Positions 46,349 through 57,794 are shown, counted from the stretch's first letter. The stretch: 64,000 nt of DNA from Pseudomonas brassicacearum (GCF_009601685.2 NZ_CP045701.2:2294001-2358000); one strand, 5' to 3'. Notes: generated from the sequence alone by a model not told the origin. Made by a program: numbers and translations.

Positions 46349-47488
46349 ATGTCGAAGTTTATCTGCAGGCTACTGGGGCTTTTATGCCTGTTATTCTGGG
46401 TGCAAGCCCAGGCCGCCCATGTGGTTTCATCTTCGTCCGATGCTCTGGCTGCCAGTTCGGCTGCGCCTAGCGTGGTGTTCCTGAACCCGGGGTACTCCAC
46501 CGAGATCTTCTGGGTCACCTATACCGAGTTCATGCAAGCGGCGGCAAGCGGACTGGGTTTGCGGCTGCGCGTGGAGTATGCCGAGCGCGATCCCCAACTG
46601 ATGATTCGCCAGGCGCGCGAGGCCATCATGGCCAAAGACCGTCCGGACTATCTGGTGTTGGTCAACGAGCAGTATGTCGCCCCGCGGATCCTGCAGTTGG
46701 CGCAGGGCAGTGGGGTCAAGCTGTTCCTGGTGAACAACACATTGACCGGCGATCAGACTCGCCTGCTGACACAGGACGGTACTCCACCTCCCGAATTGCT
46801 CGGCAGCCTGATACCCGATGATGAGCGCAGCGGTTACCTGATGCTCAAGGAACTGTTGCGCCAATACGGACCGCTGGCGCCTGGGCAGACGCTCGATCTG
46901 CTGGCCTTTTCCGGGAAGAAACTCACCCCTTCGGCGCAACTGCGTGAGAAAGGCCTGCTCCGGGCGTTGGCCGAGCACCCGCAAGTGCATCTGCGCCAGT
47001 TGGTCTATGGCGAGTGGAGTCGCGAAAGGGCTTATGAGCAGGCGAGCCAGTTGGTCAAGCGCTATCCGCAGACCGCGCTGGTCTGGTCGGCCAACGATGA
47101 AATGGCCCTGGGCGCCATGCAGGCGTTCGAGCAGGCGGGTCGCCAGCCGGGCAAGGATGTGTTGTTCAGCGCCATGAACAGCTCCAGGCCGGCGCTGCAG
47201 GCCCGTATCGACGGGCGCTTGAGCGTGCTGTTCACCGGGCACTTCAGCTTGGGAGGGTGGGCCATGGTGCTGCTGCATGATCACGCCCGGGGCGTCGACC
47301 TCGCGCGTCATGGCGGCTACAACCAGCAGGTCGACCTGATGCAGTCGCTCGATCCGGCCCGCGCCCGCGCGTGGTTGAACATGAATCCCGCCAAGGACTA
47401 TCGCCTGGACTTCAAGCGCTTCAGCCTGGTGTCCCACCCGGATGGCGAGCGCTATGTCTTTTCGCTCGATGCACTGGGGCGGCGCTAG
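46349..47488 (+). CDS. Periplasmic sugar-binding-type protein without visible transporter
   Basis: A 379-residue secreted protein. The signal peptide ends near AQA (about residue 22). The body is a type 1 periplasmic binding fold (LacI/RbsB-like): VVFLNPGYSTEIFWVTYTEF, VLVNEQYVAP, LVWSANDEMALGAMQAFEQA. GGGGCGGG precedes the ATG. No permease, ATPase or sensor gene is adjacent. It could feed a distant ABC transporter or serve as a sensor partner for a membrane kinase. Confidence 0.85.
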   Translation: MSKFICRLLGLLCLLFWVQAQAAHVVSSSSDALAASSAAPSVVFLNPGYSTEIFWVTYTEFMQAAASGLGLRLRVEYAERDPQLMIRQAREAIMAKDRPDYLVLVNEQYVAPRILQLAQGSGVKLFLVNNTLTGDQTRLLTQDGTPPPELLGSLIPDDERSGYLMLKELLRQYGPLAPGQTLDLLAFSGKKLTPSAQLREKGLLRALAEHPQVHLRQLVYGEWSRERAYEQASQLVKRYPQTALVWSANDEMALGAMQAFEQAGRQPGKDVLFSAMNSSRPALQARIDGRLSVLFTGHFSLGGWAMVLLHDHARGVDLARHGGYNQQVDLMQSLDPARARAWLNMNPAKDYRLDFKRFSLVSHPDGERYVFSLDALGRR

Positions 47489-47572
47489 AGCAGCTCGGAT
47501 CGAGGCTGGCGAGACGGGCAATATGACTGTTTCGGTTCGCAAGGACCTGGGGCCATATTTTGCAGATCCGTT

Positions 47573-47791
47573 CTATACGCCCGCAAAGTACAACACCAGA
47601 TTGACGATCCCATACAACGCCAACCCGAAAATCACCGTAAACAGGATGCCGAGGATGATGAAGTGGCTCGGCTTGCCATGGGTGAAGTCACGGGCGCGGT
47701 TTTTTCCGCTTTGCACGCCAAACGCCGCCGCTCCCACGCTGTGCAGCATTTGCCAGAGGGTGGGCGCCTTATTTTCGTTGGGTTCATCCAT
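47573..47791 (-). CDS. DUF2970 small membrane protein
   Basis: A 72-residue protein with one C-terminal membrane helix (FIILGILFTVIFGLALYGIV) after the DUF2970-type stretch QMLHSVGAAAFGVQSGKNRARDF. The ATG at 47791 follows GGAGAG. It is transcribed after metH with a 54-base gap. Function unknown. Confidence 0.85.
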   Translation of the reverse strand: MDEPNENKAPTLWQMLHSVGAAAFGVQSGKNRARDFTHGKPSHFIILGILFTVIFGLALYGIVNLVLYFAGV

Positions 47792-47845
47792 GATGCTCTC
47801 CATACACAAGGTCGTATGTGGAGAGCATAGTCAATTGCTGCGAAC

Positions 47846-50800
47846 TTAGTTGTCGTAACCCAGGTTTGGCGACAGCCAGCGCTCCGTCACGCTCAAGTCC
47901 TGGCCCTTGCGAGCGGTGTAGCTCTGGACCTGGTCCTTGTCGATCTTGCCTACGGCGAAGTATTGCGCCTGGGGATGGGCGAAATACCAGCCGCTGACCG
48001 CCGCTGCCGGGAACATGGCGTAGTGTTCGGTGAGGAACACACCGCTGCGCCCGGCCTTCAGTTCTCTGGCCTCGGGATCGAGCAGGCGGAACAGGGTGGC
48101 TTTCTCGGTGTGGTCCGGGCAGGCCGGATAGCCGGGGGCAGGGCGGATGCCCGTGTATTGCTCCTTGATCAGGGCGTCGTTGTCCAGGCTTTCGTCCTTG
48201 GCGTAGCCCCAATATTCCTTGCGCACCTGCTGGTGCAGCCACTCGGCACAGGCTTCGGCCAAGCGGTCGGCCAGGGCCTTGACCATGATCGAGTTGTAGT
48301 CGTCGCCAGCCTCTTGGTAGGCCTTGGCGACTTCTTCGGCGCCGATGCCGGCGGTGGTAATGAAACCGCCGACATAGTCGGTCACGCCGCTGTCTTTGGG
48401 CGCGACGAAGTCGGCCAGGGAGAAGTTCGGCTTACCATCGGTCTTGATGATCTGCTGGCGCAGGTGATGCAGGCGCGCCAGTGGCTTGCCATCGTCGCCG
48501 TAGACTTCCAGGTCATCGTCATGCACCTGGTTGGCCGGCCAGAAGCCGAACACGGCGCGGGCGCTGATGAGTTTCTCGTCGATCAGCTTGCGCAGCATCG
48601 CCCGGGCATCGGCGTACAGCGCAGTGGCCGCTTCGCCGACCACTTCGTCGGTGAGGATGCGCGGGTATTTGCCGGCCAGGTCCCAGGAAATGAAGAACGG
48701 TGTCCAGTCGATGTATTCGGCCAGGACGTTCAGATCGATGTTGTCCAGCACTTTGGCGCCCGTGAAGGTCGGCTTGACCGGCTGGTAGCTGCTCCAGTCG
48801 AACTGTGGCTTCTTGGCCACGGCGGCGGGGTAGCTCAGGCGTTCGGTGCGGGCGCTGCGGTTGGAAGTACGCTCGCGTACGTCGATGTAGTCCAGGCGGG
48901 TTTTCTCGACGAAAGCCGGCTTGAGCTCCTTGGACAGCAACTGGGTCGCCACGCCCACGGCGCGGGAGGCGTCGGTGACGTAGATCACCGCGTCGTTGCT
49001 GTACTTGGGTTCGATCTTCACTGCCGTGTGGGCCTTGGAGGTGGTGGCACCCCCAATCATCAGCGGCAGGTGGAAGTCCTGGCGCTGCATCTCCCGCGCC
49101 ACATGCACCATCTCATCCAGGGACGGGGTGATCAGACCGGACAGGCCGATGATGTCGCACTTCTGCTCCTTGGCCACCTGCAGGATCTTCTCCGCCGGCA
49201 CCATCACGCCCAGGTCGACGATGTCATAGCCGTTGCAACCGAGCACCACACCGACGATGTTCTTGCCGATGTCATGCACGTCGCCCTTGACCGTGGCCAT
49301 CAGGATCTTGCCCTTGGCCTCCGGCTTGTCGCCTTTTTCCGCCTCGATGAACGGGATCAGGTGGGCCACGGCCTGCTTCATCACGCGGGCGGACTTGACC
49401 ACCTGGGGCAGGAACATCTTGCCGGCGCCAAACAGGTCGCCGACGATGTTCATGCCGGCCATCAGCGGGCCTTCGATGACCTCGATCGGCCGGGCGAACG
49501 ACTGTCGCGATTCTTCAGTGTCTTCCACAATGTGCGTGGTGATGCCCTTGACCAGCGCATGTTCCAGGCGCTTGTTCACTTCCCAGCCGCGCCATTCCTC
49601 GGTTTCCGCTTCCTTGACGCTGCCGTCGCCCTTGTACTTGTCGGCGATGGCGAGCAGGGCGTCGGTGCCTTCGGGGGTGCGGTTGAGGATCACGTCTTCC
49701 ACCGCGTCGCGCAGTTCCACCGGGATCTGGTCGTAGATCTCCAGTTGGCCGGCGTTGACGATGCCCATGGTCAGGCCCGCGCGGATCGCATAGAGCAGGA
49801 ACACCGAGTGGATCGCCTCGCGCACCGGGTTGTTGCCGCGGAACGAGAAGGACACGTTGGACACCCCGCCCGAGGTCAGCGCGTAGGGCAGTTCGTCACG
49901 GATGTAGGCACAGGCGTGGATGAAGTCCACGGCATAGTTGTTGTGCTCTTCGATACCGGTGGCGACGGCGAAGATGTTCGGGTCGAAGATGATGTCTTCC
50001 GGCGGGAAGCCGACTTCATTGACCAGGATGTCGTAGGAGCGCTTGCAGATTTCCTTCTTGCGCGCCTCGGTGTCGGCCTGGCCGGCTTCGTCGAAGGCCA
50101 TCACCACCACGGCGGCGCCGTAGCGCTTGCACAGCTTGGCGTGATGGATGAACTGCTCGACGCCTTCCTTCATGCTGATGGAGTTGACGATGCCCTTGCC
50201 CTGGATGCACTTGAGGCCGGCTTCGATCACTTCCCACTTGGAGGAGTCGATCATGATCGGCACGCGGGAGATGTCCGGTTCGCCGGCAATCAGATTGAGG
50301 AAGGTCACCATGGCCTTCTTCGAATCGAGCATGCCCTCGTCCATGTTGATGTCGATCACCTGGGCGCCGGCCTCGACCTGCTGCAGGGCCACTTCCAGGG
50401 CTTCGGTGTAGTTGTCCTCGCGGATCAGCCGGGCGAACTTGGCGGAGCCGGTGATGTTGGTCCGCTCGCCGACGTTGACGAACAAGGAGCTGCGATCGAT
50501 GGTGAACGGTTCCAGGCCCGACAGGCGGCAGGCCCGTGGGATCTCTGGAATCTGCCGCGGCGCATAGCCGGCCACGGCCTTGGCGATGGCTTCGATGTGC
50601 GCCGGGGTGGTGCCGCAGCAGCCGCCGACAATGTTCAGGAAGCCGCTCTGGGCGAACTCTTCGATGACCTTGGCCGTTTCGGCTGGCAGTTCGTCGTACT
50701 CACCGAATTCGTTGGGCAAGCCGGCGTTGGGGTGAGCCGAGACGTGGGTGCTGGCCTTGTTCGACAGCTCCTCCAGGTATGGGCGCAATTCGCTGGCGCC

Positions 50801-51556
50801 CAGGGCGCAGTTCAAGCCCACGGAGATCGGCTTGGCGTGGGCCACGGAGTTCCAGAAGGCTTCGGTGGTCTGGCCCGAGAGGGTGCGGCCGGAGGCGTCG
50901 GTGATGGTGCCGGAGATCATGATTGGCAGTTCGACGCCCAGTTCTTCGTAGACGCCTTGCACGGCAAAGATCGCCGCCTTGGCGTTCAGTGTGTCGAAAA
51001 TGGTTTCGATCAGGATCAGGTCGGCGCCGCCTTCGATCAGGCCCTTGGTGGCCTCGGTGTAGTTCTCCACCAGTTCGTCGAAGGTCACGTTGCGGTAGCC
51101 GGGGTTGTTCACATCCGGTGACAGCGAGCAGGTGCGGCTGGTCGGGCCGAGCACACCGGCGACGAAGCGCGGCTTGTCCGGGGTTTCCAGGGTCTTGGCG
51201 TCGGCCACCTTGCGGGCCAGGCGCGCGCCTTCCAGGTTCAGCTCGTAGGCCAGGCCTTGCATGCCGTAGTCGGCCTGGGACACCTGGGTGGCGTTGAAGG
51301 TGTTGGTCTCCAGGATGTCGGCGCCGGCATCCAGGTAGGCTTTTTCAATGGCACCGATCACGTCGGGGCGGCTGAGCACCAGCAAGTCGTTGTTGCCCTT
51401 GACGTCGCTCGGCCAGTCGGCGAAGCGCTTGCCACGGTAGTCCTGTTCTTCCAGCTTGTAGCTCTGGATCATCGTGCCCATGCCGCCGTCGAGGATCAGT
51501 ATGCGTTCCTTGAGGGCTTGCTGGAGAAGATAAAGGCGAGCGCTGCGATCGGACAT
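47846..51556 (-). CDS. metH: Cobalamin-dependent methionine synthase
   Basis: Transfers methyl from methyltetrahydrofolate to homocysteine via methylcobalamin. The 1,236 residues show the modular order: homocysteine/zinc domain (starts [11 protein letters not shown], zinc site GGCCGTTP near 310), pterin domain (about 355-620), cobalamin-binding domain with DVHDIGKN near 757-764 (His is the lower cobalt ligand), and the C-terminal SAM-binding reactivation domain. ATG at 51556; an upstream frame is not used. Its need for B12 fits the cobalamin locus 3.3 kb away. Confidence 0.95.
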   Translation of the reverse strand: MSDRSARLYLLQQALKERILILDGGMGTMIQSYKLEEQDYRGKRFADWPSDVKGNNDLLVLSRPDVIGAIEKAYLDAGADILETNTFNATQVSQADYGMQGLAYELNLEGARLARKVADAKTLETPDKPRFVAGVLGPTSRTCSLSPDVNNPGYRNVTFDELVENYTEATKGLIEGGADLILIETIFDTLNAKAAIFAVQGVYEELGVELPIMISGTITDASGRTLSGQTTEAFWNSVAHAKPISVGLNCALGASELRPYLEELSNKASTHVSAHPNAGLPNEFGEYDELPAETAKVIEEFAQSGFLNIVGGCCGTTPAHIEAIAKAVAGYAPRQIPEIPRACRLSGLEPFTIDRSSLFVNVGERTNITGSAKFARLIREDNYTEALEVALQQVEAGAQVIDINMDEGMLDSKKAMVTFLNLIAGEPDISRVPIMIDSSKWEVIEAGLKCIQGKGIVNSISMKEGVEQFIHHAKLCKRYGAAVVVMAFDEAGQADTEARKKEICKRSYDILVNEVGFPPEDIIFDPNIFAVATGIEEHNNYAVDFIHACAYIRDELPYALTSGGVSNVSFSFRGNNPVREAIHSVFLLYAIRAGLTMGIVNAGQLEIYDQIPVELRDAVEDVILNRTPEGTDALLAIADKYKGDGSVKEAETEEWRGWEVNKRLEHALVKGITTHIVEDTEESRQSFARPIEVIEGPLMAGMNIVGDLFGAGKMFLPQVVKSARVMKQAVAHLIPFIEAEKGDKPEAKGKILMATVKGDVHDIGKNIVGVVLGCNGYDIVDLGVMVPAEKILQVAKEQKCDIIGLSGLITPSLDEMVHVAREMQRQDFHLPLMIGGATTSKAHTAVKIEPKYSNDAVIYVTDASRAVGVATQLLSKELKPAFVEKTRLDYIDVRERTSNRSARTERLSYPAAVAKKPQFDWSSYQPVKPTFTGAKVLDNIDLNVLAEYIDWTPFFISWDLAGKYPRILTDEVVGEAATALYADARAMLRKLIDEKLISARAVFGFWPANQVHDDDLEVYGDDGKPLARLHHLRQQIIKTDGKPNFSLADFVAPKDSGVTDYVGGFITTAGIGAEEVAKAYQEAGDDYNSIMVKALADRLAEACAEWLHQQVRKEYWGYAKDESLDNDALIKEQYTGIRPAPGYPACPDHTEKATLFRLLDPEARELKAGRSGVFLTEHYAMFPAAAVSGWYFAHPQAQYFAVGKIDKDQVQSYTARKGQDLSVTERWLSPNLGYDN

Positions 51557-51710
51557 AGGACTACCTGGAAAAAAGACCATTACGAAGGCCGGGATGATAG
51601 CAAACCTGTACAGGATTTGATCATGATGGGCTTTTGCATGAATATCGCTCATGTTTGCAAGGCGATGCTGGCCCGGTAGAATCGGCGGATTATCTCTTAG
51701 GGACCGAGAC

Positions 51711-54002
51711 ATGCCGTACCGCGTCTTATTCGGCAGTCTGTTGCTGCTGTTGTGTTTCACCGCAGCCGCCGGGAGTCCCGCTCCCGCGATCTCCTACACT
51801 CGCGATATCCAGCCGATCTTCACGGAAAAATGCGTGGCCTGTCATGCCTGCTACGACTCCGCCTGCCAGTTGAACCTGGGCAGCGGCGAAGGCGCGGCAC
51901 GGGGAGCGAGCAAGTTGTCGGTGTACGACGGCGAGCGACGCCAGGCGGCCGATCCGACCCGCTTGTTCTATGACGCCTCCGGCCAGCGCGCCTGGCAGCG
52001 CAAGGGCTTCTATTCGGTGCTTGACGCCCAAGGCAGCCAGGCTGCCCTGATGGCGCGCATGCTCGAGTTGGGTCACCGCACGCCGCTGCAGCCCAACGCC
52101 AAGTTGCCGGAAGAGATCGTGCTGGGCCTCAATCGTGAAAACAGCTGCGCGATGCCGGATCAGTTCAACGAGTACGCAGGTGTCCATCCCAAGGAAGGCA
52201 TGCCCCTGGCCGTTACCGGGCTGACCGACCAGCAATACCAGACCCTGCAACGCTGGCTGGCCGCAGGCGCCCCCATCGATCAGCAGGCCCTGGCCCCGAG
52301 CGCCGCCGAAGCCTTGCAGGTGGTGCAATGGGAAAACCTGCTCAATGCCCCTGGCGCCCGGGAAAGCCTGGTGGGCCGCTGGTTGTTCGAGCATTGGTTC
52401 CTGGCGCACCTCTATTTCAAGGACGGCGAGCCGGGGCATTTTTTTCAGTGGGTCCGTTCGCGCACGCCTACCGGCCAGCCGATCGACCTGATCAATACCC
52501 GCCGTCCGAACGATGACCCCGGCACCCGCATCTATTACCGGCTCTGGCCGGTGCAAGGGGTGATCGTGCACAAGACCCACATCACCTACGGCTTGAGCGC
52601 GGCGAAGATGGCGCGCATCAGGAGCCTGTTCTACAGCGGCAAATGGCAGGTTTCGGCGTTGCCGGGCTACGGTCCGGAGCGCCGGGCCAACCCATTTTCC
52701 ACCTTCGAAGCGATCCCGGCCCAGGCTCGCTATCAGTTCATGCTCGATAACGCCGAATATTTCGTGCGCACGTTCATTCGCGGGCCGGTGTGCCGGGGCC
52801 AGATCGCCACGGACGTGATCCGCGATAATTTCTGGGCATTGTTCCAGGCCCCCGAACATGACTTGTACATCACTGACCCGAACTACCGCGGCCAGGCCAC
52901 GCCGCTGCTGGCGATGCCGGGCCAGAACGACGATGTGGGCAGCGTCGTCAGCCTGTGGCTCGATTACCGGGACAAGCGCAACGAGTATGAGGCCTTGCGC
53001 CGCGACGCCTATGCCGATGTGCCGGCGCCGAGCTGGTCGACGCTGTGGGCCGGAAATGACAATGCATTGCTGAGCATTTTCCGGCATTTCGACAGTGCCT
53101 CGGTCAACAAGGGCCTGATCGGCGAAGTGCCGCAGACGATGTGGCTATTCGACTTCCCGTTGCTGGAACGCACTTATTACCAACTGGCGGTAAACTTCGA
53201 TGTATTCGGCAACGTGTCCCACCAGGCCCAGACCCGGCTGTATTTCGACCTGATCCGCAACGGTGCGGAGCAGAACTTCCTGCGCCTGATGCCGGCCGAC
53301 TCCCGGGAAGGCTACCTTGACGACTGGTACCAGGCCGGCGGCAAATTCAAGATGTGGCTCGATTACGAAGCCATCGACGATGACAAGCCCACCGCCCTCA
53401 AGCTTGACGAGCGCGACCCCAAGGGCGATTTCACCATGCAGTTGCTGGCCCGTTATGGCGAGCTCAATGCGTTCCCCGACCCCATCAATCGCTGCGACGG
53501 TGCCTACTGCTCGCGCCCGAACATCGATCCGGCGCTGCAAAACGCCGAACAGGCCCTCAGTCGCCTGGTGTCACGCCCGGCGGCGGGGCTCAAGGTGATT
53601 GACCAACTGCCGGAAGCGACCCTGTTGCGCATCGAAACCGCCAGCGGTCATCGGGAGGTCTACAGCCTGCTGCGCAACCGAGCCCACAGTAACGTGGCGT
53701 TCCTGCTGGGCGAAGAAGCGCGCTACCAGCCGGGGCTGGACACACTGACGGTCTACCCGGGTGTGCTCAGCAGCTATCCGAACTTCATGTTCAACATTCC
53801 GGCCGGGCAAGTGCCGGCGTTCGTCGAGGCCATGCAAGGCGCCCAGGATGCACCGGCGTTCGAGCGGATTGTCGAGCGCTGGGGCATTCGTCGCAGTCAC
53901 CCGCAGTTCTGGTACTACTTCCATGACCTGAGCCAGTACATCCAGGAGACTGAGCCTGTGGAAAGCGGTGTGCTGGACATGAATCGCTACCAGAACCTCT
54001 GA
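51711..54002 (+). CDS. cti: Fatty acid cis/trans isomerase
   Basis: Periplasmic haem enzyme, 763 residues, that converts cis to trans unsaturated membrane fatty acids to stiffen membranes under solvent or heat stress. The signal peptide ends near residue 20-25, and the c-type haem site is CVACH (C41-C44-H45). The ATG at 51711 begins a clear signal peptide. Divergent from metH. Confidence 0.92.
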   Translation: MPYRVLFGSLLLLLCFTAAAGSPAPAISYTRDIQPIFTEKCVACHACYDSACQLNLGSGEGAARGASKLSVYDGERRQAADPTRLFYDASGQRAWQRKGFYSVLDAQGSQAALMARMLELGHRTPLQPNAKLPEEIVLGLNRENSCAMPDQFNEYAGVHPKEGMPLAVTGLTDQQYQTLQRWLAAGAPIDQQALAPSAAEALQVVQWENLLNAPGARESLVGRWLFEHWFLAHLYFKDGEPGHFFQWVRSRTPTGQPIDLINTRRPNDDPGTRIYYRLWPVQGVIVHKTHITYGLSAAKMARIRSLFYSGKWQVSALPGYGPERRANPFSTFEAIPAQARYQFMLDNAEYFVRTFIRGPVCRGQIATDVIRDNFWALFQAPEHDLYITDPNYRGQATPLLAMPGQNDDVGSVVSLWLDYRDKRNEYEALRRDAYADVPAPSWSTLWAGNDNALLSIFRHFDSASVNKGLIGEVPQTMWLFDFPLLERTYYQLAVNFDVFGNVSHQAQTRLYFDLIRNGAEQNFLRLMPADSREGYLDDWYQAGGKFKMWLDYEAIDDDKPTALKLDERDPKGDFTMQLLARYGELNAFPDPINRCDGAYCSRPNIDPALQNAEQALSRLVSRPAAGLKVIDQLPEATLLRIETASGHREVYSLLRNRAHSNVAFLLGEEARYQPGLDTLTVYPGVLSSYPNFMFNIPAGQVPAFVEAMQGAQDAPAFERIVERWGIRRSHPQFWYYFHDLSQYIQETEPVESGVLDMNRYQNL

Positions 54003-54060
54003 TCGACAGCCCCGGTGGCAAACTCCGTGCCGCCGGGCGCTTTCCCGACAAAAATACTAG

Positions 54061-54702
<642 letters not shown>

Positions 54703-54739
54703 TTGTGGCGAGGGGACTTGGCAAAACGTCACCCGCCCT

Positions 54740-54843
54740 GTAGGAACTGCCGAAGGCTGCGATCTTTTGATCTTTTGATCTTTCGCTTGAGACCCAAGTG
54801 TCAGAGCAAAGATCGCAGCCTCGCTTCGCTCGGCAGCTCCTAC
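54740..54843. repeat. Family A hairpin repeat, copy 7
   Basis: Left arm GTAGGAACTGCCGAAGGC, right arm, read on the minus strand, GTAGGAGCTGCCGAGCGAAG. GATCTTTT repeats lie inside. A family C-like GTGGCGAGGGGAC precedes it. Lies between convergent nfuA and cobM. Confidence 0.85.
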
Positions 54844-54872
54844 AGCAGGGGCAGGTTGGGTCTTGCTGAGCT

Positions 54873-55619
54873 TCAGGGCCTGTAGAGATGCGCATGCCCG
54901 GCGCGGTAAAGCGAAGACTCGCTGAATACATCATTGCCCAGCACACGTCCCACCAGAATCAGCGCCGTGCGGCGAAAGCCCTTGGCGCGTACTTTTGCTG
55001 CGATATCGTCCAGCGTCCCCATCACCCAATCCTGATCCGGCCAGGTCGCCCGGTGGATCACGGCAATCGGGCAATCGGCGCCGTAGTGGGGCCGCAGTTC
55101 GTCGACGATTTTTTCCAGATGAGTGACCCCCAGGTGAATCGCCATGGTCGCCCCATGCTGCGCCAGGCTGCCCAATTCTTCCCCGGCGGGCATCGGGCTT
55201 TTGTCGGCGTAGCGGGTGAGGATCAGGCTTTGGGAGATGTCCGGCAAGGTCAGTTCGGCGCCCAGCAGGGCGGCGCAGGCTGAGGTCGCGGTCACACCCG
55301 GGACGATTTCGAAAGGGATGCCCAATTCCTGCAGGCAACGAATCTGCTCGCCAATGGCGCCGTACAGGCTCGGGTCGCCGGAATGCACCCGGGCCACGTC
55401 CTGGCCCTTGAGATGGGCGCTCTTGATCAATTCGATGATCTGTTCCAGATGCAGCTCGGCGCTGTTGATCACCTGTTCGGCGCAATGGCCTTCAAGGACA
55501 GCGGTCGGCACCAGCGAGCCGGCGTAGATGATGACCGCGCAGTGGCGGATCAGTCGCTGGCCTTTGACGGTAATGAGATCCGGGTCGCCGGGTCCGGCGC
55601 CGATGAAGTAAACGGTCAT
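54873..55619 (-). CDS. cobM: Precorrin-4 C11-methyltransferase
   Basis: SAM-dependent methyltransferase of 248 residues in aerobic corrin-ring synthesis (precorrin-4 to precorrin-5). The tetrapyrrole methylase fold shows VYFIGAGPGDPDLITVKG at the start, VHSGDPSLYGAIGEQ and VPGVTATSACAALLG. AGGAG precedes the ATG. Last gene of the leftward riboswitch-controlled set. Confidence 0.94.
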   Translation of the reverse strand: MTVYFIGAGPGDPDLITVKGQRLIRHCAVIIYAGSLVPTAVLEGHCAEQVINSAELHLEQIIELIKSAHLKGQDVARVHSGDPSLYGAIGEQIRCLQELGIPFEIVPGVTATSACAALLGAELTLPDISQSLILTRYADKSPMPAGEELGSLAQHGATMAIHLGVTHLEKIVDELRPHYGADCPIAVIHRATWPDQDWVMGTLDDIAAKVRAKGFRRTALILVGRVLGNDVFSESSLYRAGHAHLYRP

Positions 55620-55696
55620 GACCGGCTCCTGTGAAAGGTAGGTGAGCATCGCCCAGATGAAGATCGCTCATGATCCTGGGCGCCGATTATCGGGAT

Positions 55697-56101
55697 TTAC
55701 GCCACGACCGCCAATGCCAACGTGCTCTTGGGGCCTTTTTGGCGAGTCATCAGCAGCGTCGCGGGCGCTGTGCCCAACTGGTCGGCCAAGGCCAGGGCGG
55801 CGCTTTCGGCGATGCCGTAGCAACCGGTGCGTTCGAAGGCGATCTCGGAGCGGTGACTGAGCCGCTCCTGATACTCGGCCAACTGCTCGGCGCTGAAGCA
55901 AATCAGCGGCAGCGCCAGTTGTTCGGCCAGTTTCAGCAGGCCCGGTTCGTCACGCTTGAGGTCGATACTGGCCAGGGCTCGCACCTGATCAAGCGCAATG
56001 CCATGGGCCAGCAACGCCTGGTCGAGCAATGCTCGTAGCGTGCTGGCCGGGCAGCCGCGCTGGCAGCCGAGGCCGACCACCAGGATCGGCCTGGTGCTCA
56101 T
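55697..56101 (-). CDS. cobE: CobE-like cobalamin biosynthesis protein
   Basis: A 134-residue protein matching CobE / the C-terminal part of CbiG: GLGCQRGCPASTL near the start and ALASIDLKRDEPGLLKLAEQ. Required for aerobic corrin synthesis but of unclear reaction. ATGA overlap with cbtA (56098-56101) indicates coupled translation. Confidence 0.9.
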   Translation of the reverse strand: MSTRPILVVGLGCQRGCPASTLRALLDQALLAHGIALDQVRALASIDLKRDEPGLLKLAEQLALPLICFSAEQLAEYQERLSHRSEIAFERTGCYGIAESAALALADQLGTAPATLLMTRQKGPKSTLALAVVA

Positions 56102-56793
56102 GCGTCGTGGTGGGCTTGGCCATCACGGCGAAACAGCCAGGTGCTGATCAGGCCGAGGGCCAGCCAGAACGCGACGTTGGTCAGCTGCGAGGCGATCTTG
56201 AATTGGCTTTCCAGCGCTTGGGGCGCCAGCATCGAGTGGACTTCGGGTTGCGGCGCACCGATGACATGGGGCACCAGCAACGTCGCCACGCCCAGCACCT
56301 TGAGCAGCCAATGCCGGCCAAAGGCGATCAAGGCAATGCCCACCGCCGTGGACGCTGCGGTGCCGATCCACCACATCTGCCGTTGGGCCAGGTCGGCCGC
56401 TGCGGTACCCGGCAATTCCGGGGGCAGGCCGAGGGTCGGCGCCAGGACGAACGTGGCATAGCCGGCCAGGCCCCAGAGCAGGCCCTGGGAGGTGCGAGTC
56501 GGTGCGCGCAAGGTGTACAGGCCCGCCAGCATCAGGGCAAAACCCACGGCGACCACCAGGTTGCCGCCGGTGGTGGACAGCACGCGCTGCCAGCCGTCTT
56601 CCGGCTCCCAGGCCTCGGCATCATGGGTATGAGCCGCTCCGTCGGCGTGTTCATGGACCTCGGTCGCCGGGGCCTTCTCGAAGGTTTCCGCCTGGAGAAT
56701 CAGCGGCGATACCCAGAAACTTTGCAGCAGGGTCAGCAGCAGGGCGGCCAGCAAGCCGCTGAAACCAGCGGTCTGCGCGATACGCTTGATCAT
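56098..56793 (-). CDS. cbtA: Cobalt transporter subunit CbtA
   Basis: A 231-residue inner-membrane protein with about five to six helices and a periplasmic His-rich loop (EVHEHADGAAHTHDAEAW, about 45-62). This is the CbtA family of B12-regulated cobalt carriers. The ATG at 56793 begins MIKRIAQTAGFSG; the longer open frame upstream covers cbtB in another frame. cbtB precedes it by 11 bases. Confidence 0.92.
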   Translation of the reverse strand: MIKRIAQTAGFSGLLAALLLTLLQSFWVSPLILQAETFEKAPATEVHEHADGAAHTHDAEAWEPEDGWQRVLSTTGGNLVVAVGFALMLAGLYTLRAPTRTSQGLLWGLAGYATFVLAPTLGLPPELPGTAAADLAQRQMWWIGTAASTAVGIALIAFGRHWLLKVLGVATLLVPHVIGAPQPEVHSMLAPQALESQFKIASQLTNVAFWLALGLISTWLFRRDGQAHHDA

Positions 56794-56804
56794 GGCGTCA
56801 GTTC

Positions 56805-56993
56805 TCAATGGCACGGGAAAGCGGCGCTGTGGCGGGTATCGTGGGCGGCGTTGTGCACCGCTTCGATGTGGGAGAAACCGGCGAAATAGACCAGCCCCGC
56901 GCCCAGGATCGAAGCCAGGATCGCGGCGCTCAGGCGTTGGCTCAGGGTGGTGGTGCTGCTGGCGGTGCGGGCGGTGCTGCTGATGGTCGACAT
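56805..56993 (-). CDS. cbtB: Cobalt transporter subunit CbtB
   Basis: A 62-residue protein with one membrane helix (AAILASILGAGLVYFAGF) and a C-terminal His/Cys motif (HNAAHDTRHSAAFPCH). This is the CbtB signature that pairs with CbtA. First gene after the leftward cobalamin riboswitch (leader about 117 bases from riboswitch end to ATG). Confidence 0.93.
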   Translation of the reverse strand: MSTISSTARTASSTTTLSQRLSAAILASILGAGLVYFAGFSHIEAVHNAAHDTRHSAAFPCH

Positions 56994-57109
56994 GGCGCTT
57001 CCCTCTGTTCTTGTTCAGTGGGGGATATGAGCGCGATGAGACCCCGGGCGAAAGCCCACCAAGGTTCGAACAGCGCCCGCCCACCGCGGGTTTGTTGATG
57101 CATGAGTCA

Positions 57110-57300
57110 TGGGCCGGTCTCCGGGCTTGCGAGGGGCCGGGCTTGCGCCTGGCCTGCAAGCGTCACCTTCCCATGTCCGCGGACACAGTGGTTCAGACGC
57201 TTCGCTCGCTTACCGTTGCGGGGGCAGCACCGGACTGACGTGGCTTTGGAGTAAAGCACACGATTCACCGGTTTCCCGTTTCACCCTGTGAAGGGCACCC
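57110..57300 (-). ncRNA. Cobalamin riboswitch upstream of cbtB-cbtA-cobE-cobM
   Basis: On the minus strand the conserved B12 aptamer parts appear in order: GGTGCCCTTCACAGGGTGAA, GCTGCCCCCGCAACGGTAAG (core), CCACTGTG, GGGAAGGTGACGC and GAGACCGGCC (B12 box area). Such elements shut off expression when adenosylcobalamin is high. The downstream genes are cobalt transport and corrin enzymes, as expected. Confidence 0.92.
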
Positions 57301-57309
57301 ATGACAAGT

Positions 57310-57383
57310 GGTTTGCGTAGCGGGTTCTGTTAGCCCAACTTCGGACGCCAGAATTTGAGCTAGCAGAACCCGCTACGCAAACC
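57310..57383. repeat. 25-bp inverted repeat between the two riboswitches
   Basis: Left arm 57310-57334 (GGTTTGCGTAGCGGGTTCTG then TTAGC), right arm 57359-57383, complementary at 24 of 25 positions, with a 24-nt spacer. It is not a member of families A-C. It stands where the promoter of riboswitch 1 is expected. Confidence 0.85.
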
Positions 57384-57446
57384 ATGCACAGGAGAGCATG
57401 GGCGGGGGCGGGGCGTCAATGTACAAGGGGCGCGGCGAGCATGCTG

Positions 57447-57543
57447 TTGTGGCGAGGGAGCTTGCTCCCGCTGGGCTGCGCAGCGGCCCCCGGTTCTTTA
57501 CGGTCGCTGCGCAACCGAGCGGGAGCAAGCTCCCTCGCCACAA
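57447..57543. repeat. 97-nt hairpin with family C arms
   Basis: TTGTGGCGAGGGAGCTTGCT and its complement close the ends, and an inner GCTGCGCAGCG-type stem continues. A family C element without a family A insert. Confidence 0.85.
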
Positions 57544-57600
57544 CGGCGTCATGCAGATTACTTGCGGCGATTGACCCGCCACCACACCCTGCGTAGCCTT

Positions 57601-57794
57601 GCGCCTTCGAGGTTCTTCGGCATGCGCCGAAGCTAAGAAGGGAACGCGGTCCAAGCCGCGGCTGCCCCCGCAACTGTGAACGGTGCTGTTTCTGCAAGGC
57701 CACTGTGCATGCTCTCTTTAAACGGGCACACGGGAAGGCGCAGCAATTGCCAGTCGAAAGATTGGCCCGCCGTCAGCCAGGAGACCTGCCTCGA
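57601..57794 (+). ncRNA. Cobalamin riboswitch upstream of cobW-cobN
   Basis: Plus-strand B12 aptamer: AAGGGAACGCGGT, GCTGCCCCCGCAACTGTGAA, CCACTGTGC, CGGGAAGGCGCAGC, GCCAGGAGACCTGCC. It lies 111 bases before cobW. It should lower expression of the cobalt-insertion genes when B12 is plentiful. Confidence 0.93.

Noticed and set aside
47963..51121. 1,052-codon plus-strand open frame antisense to metH
   Set aside because: Codons mirror metH in the opposite strand of GC-rich DNA; the product is low-complexity His/Gly/Val-rich with no domain and no ribosome-binding site.
57384..57703. Short frames in the riboswitch gap
   Set aside because: They read through hairpin repeats and the riboswitch aptamer.
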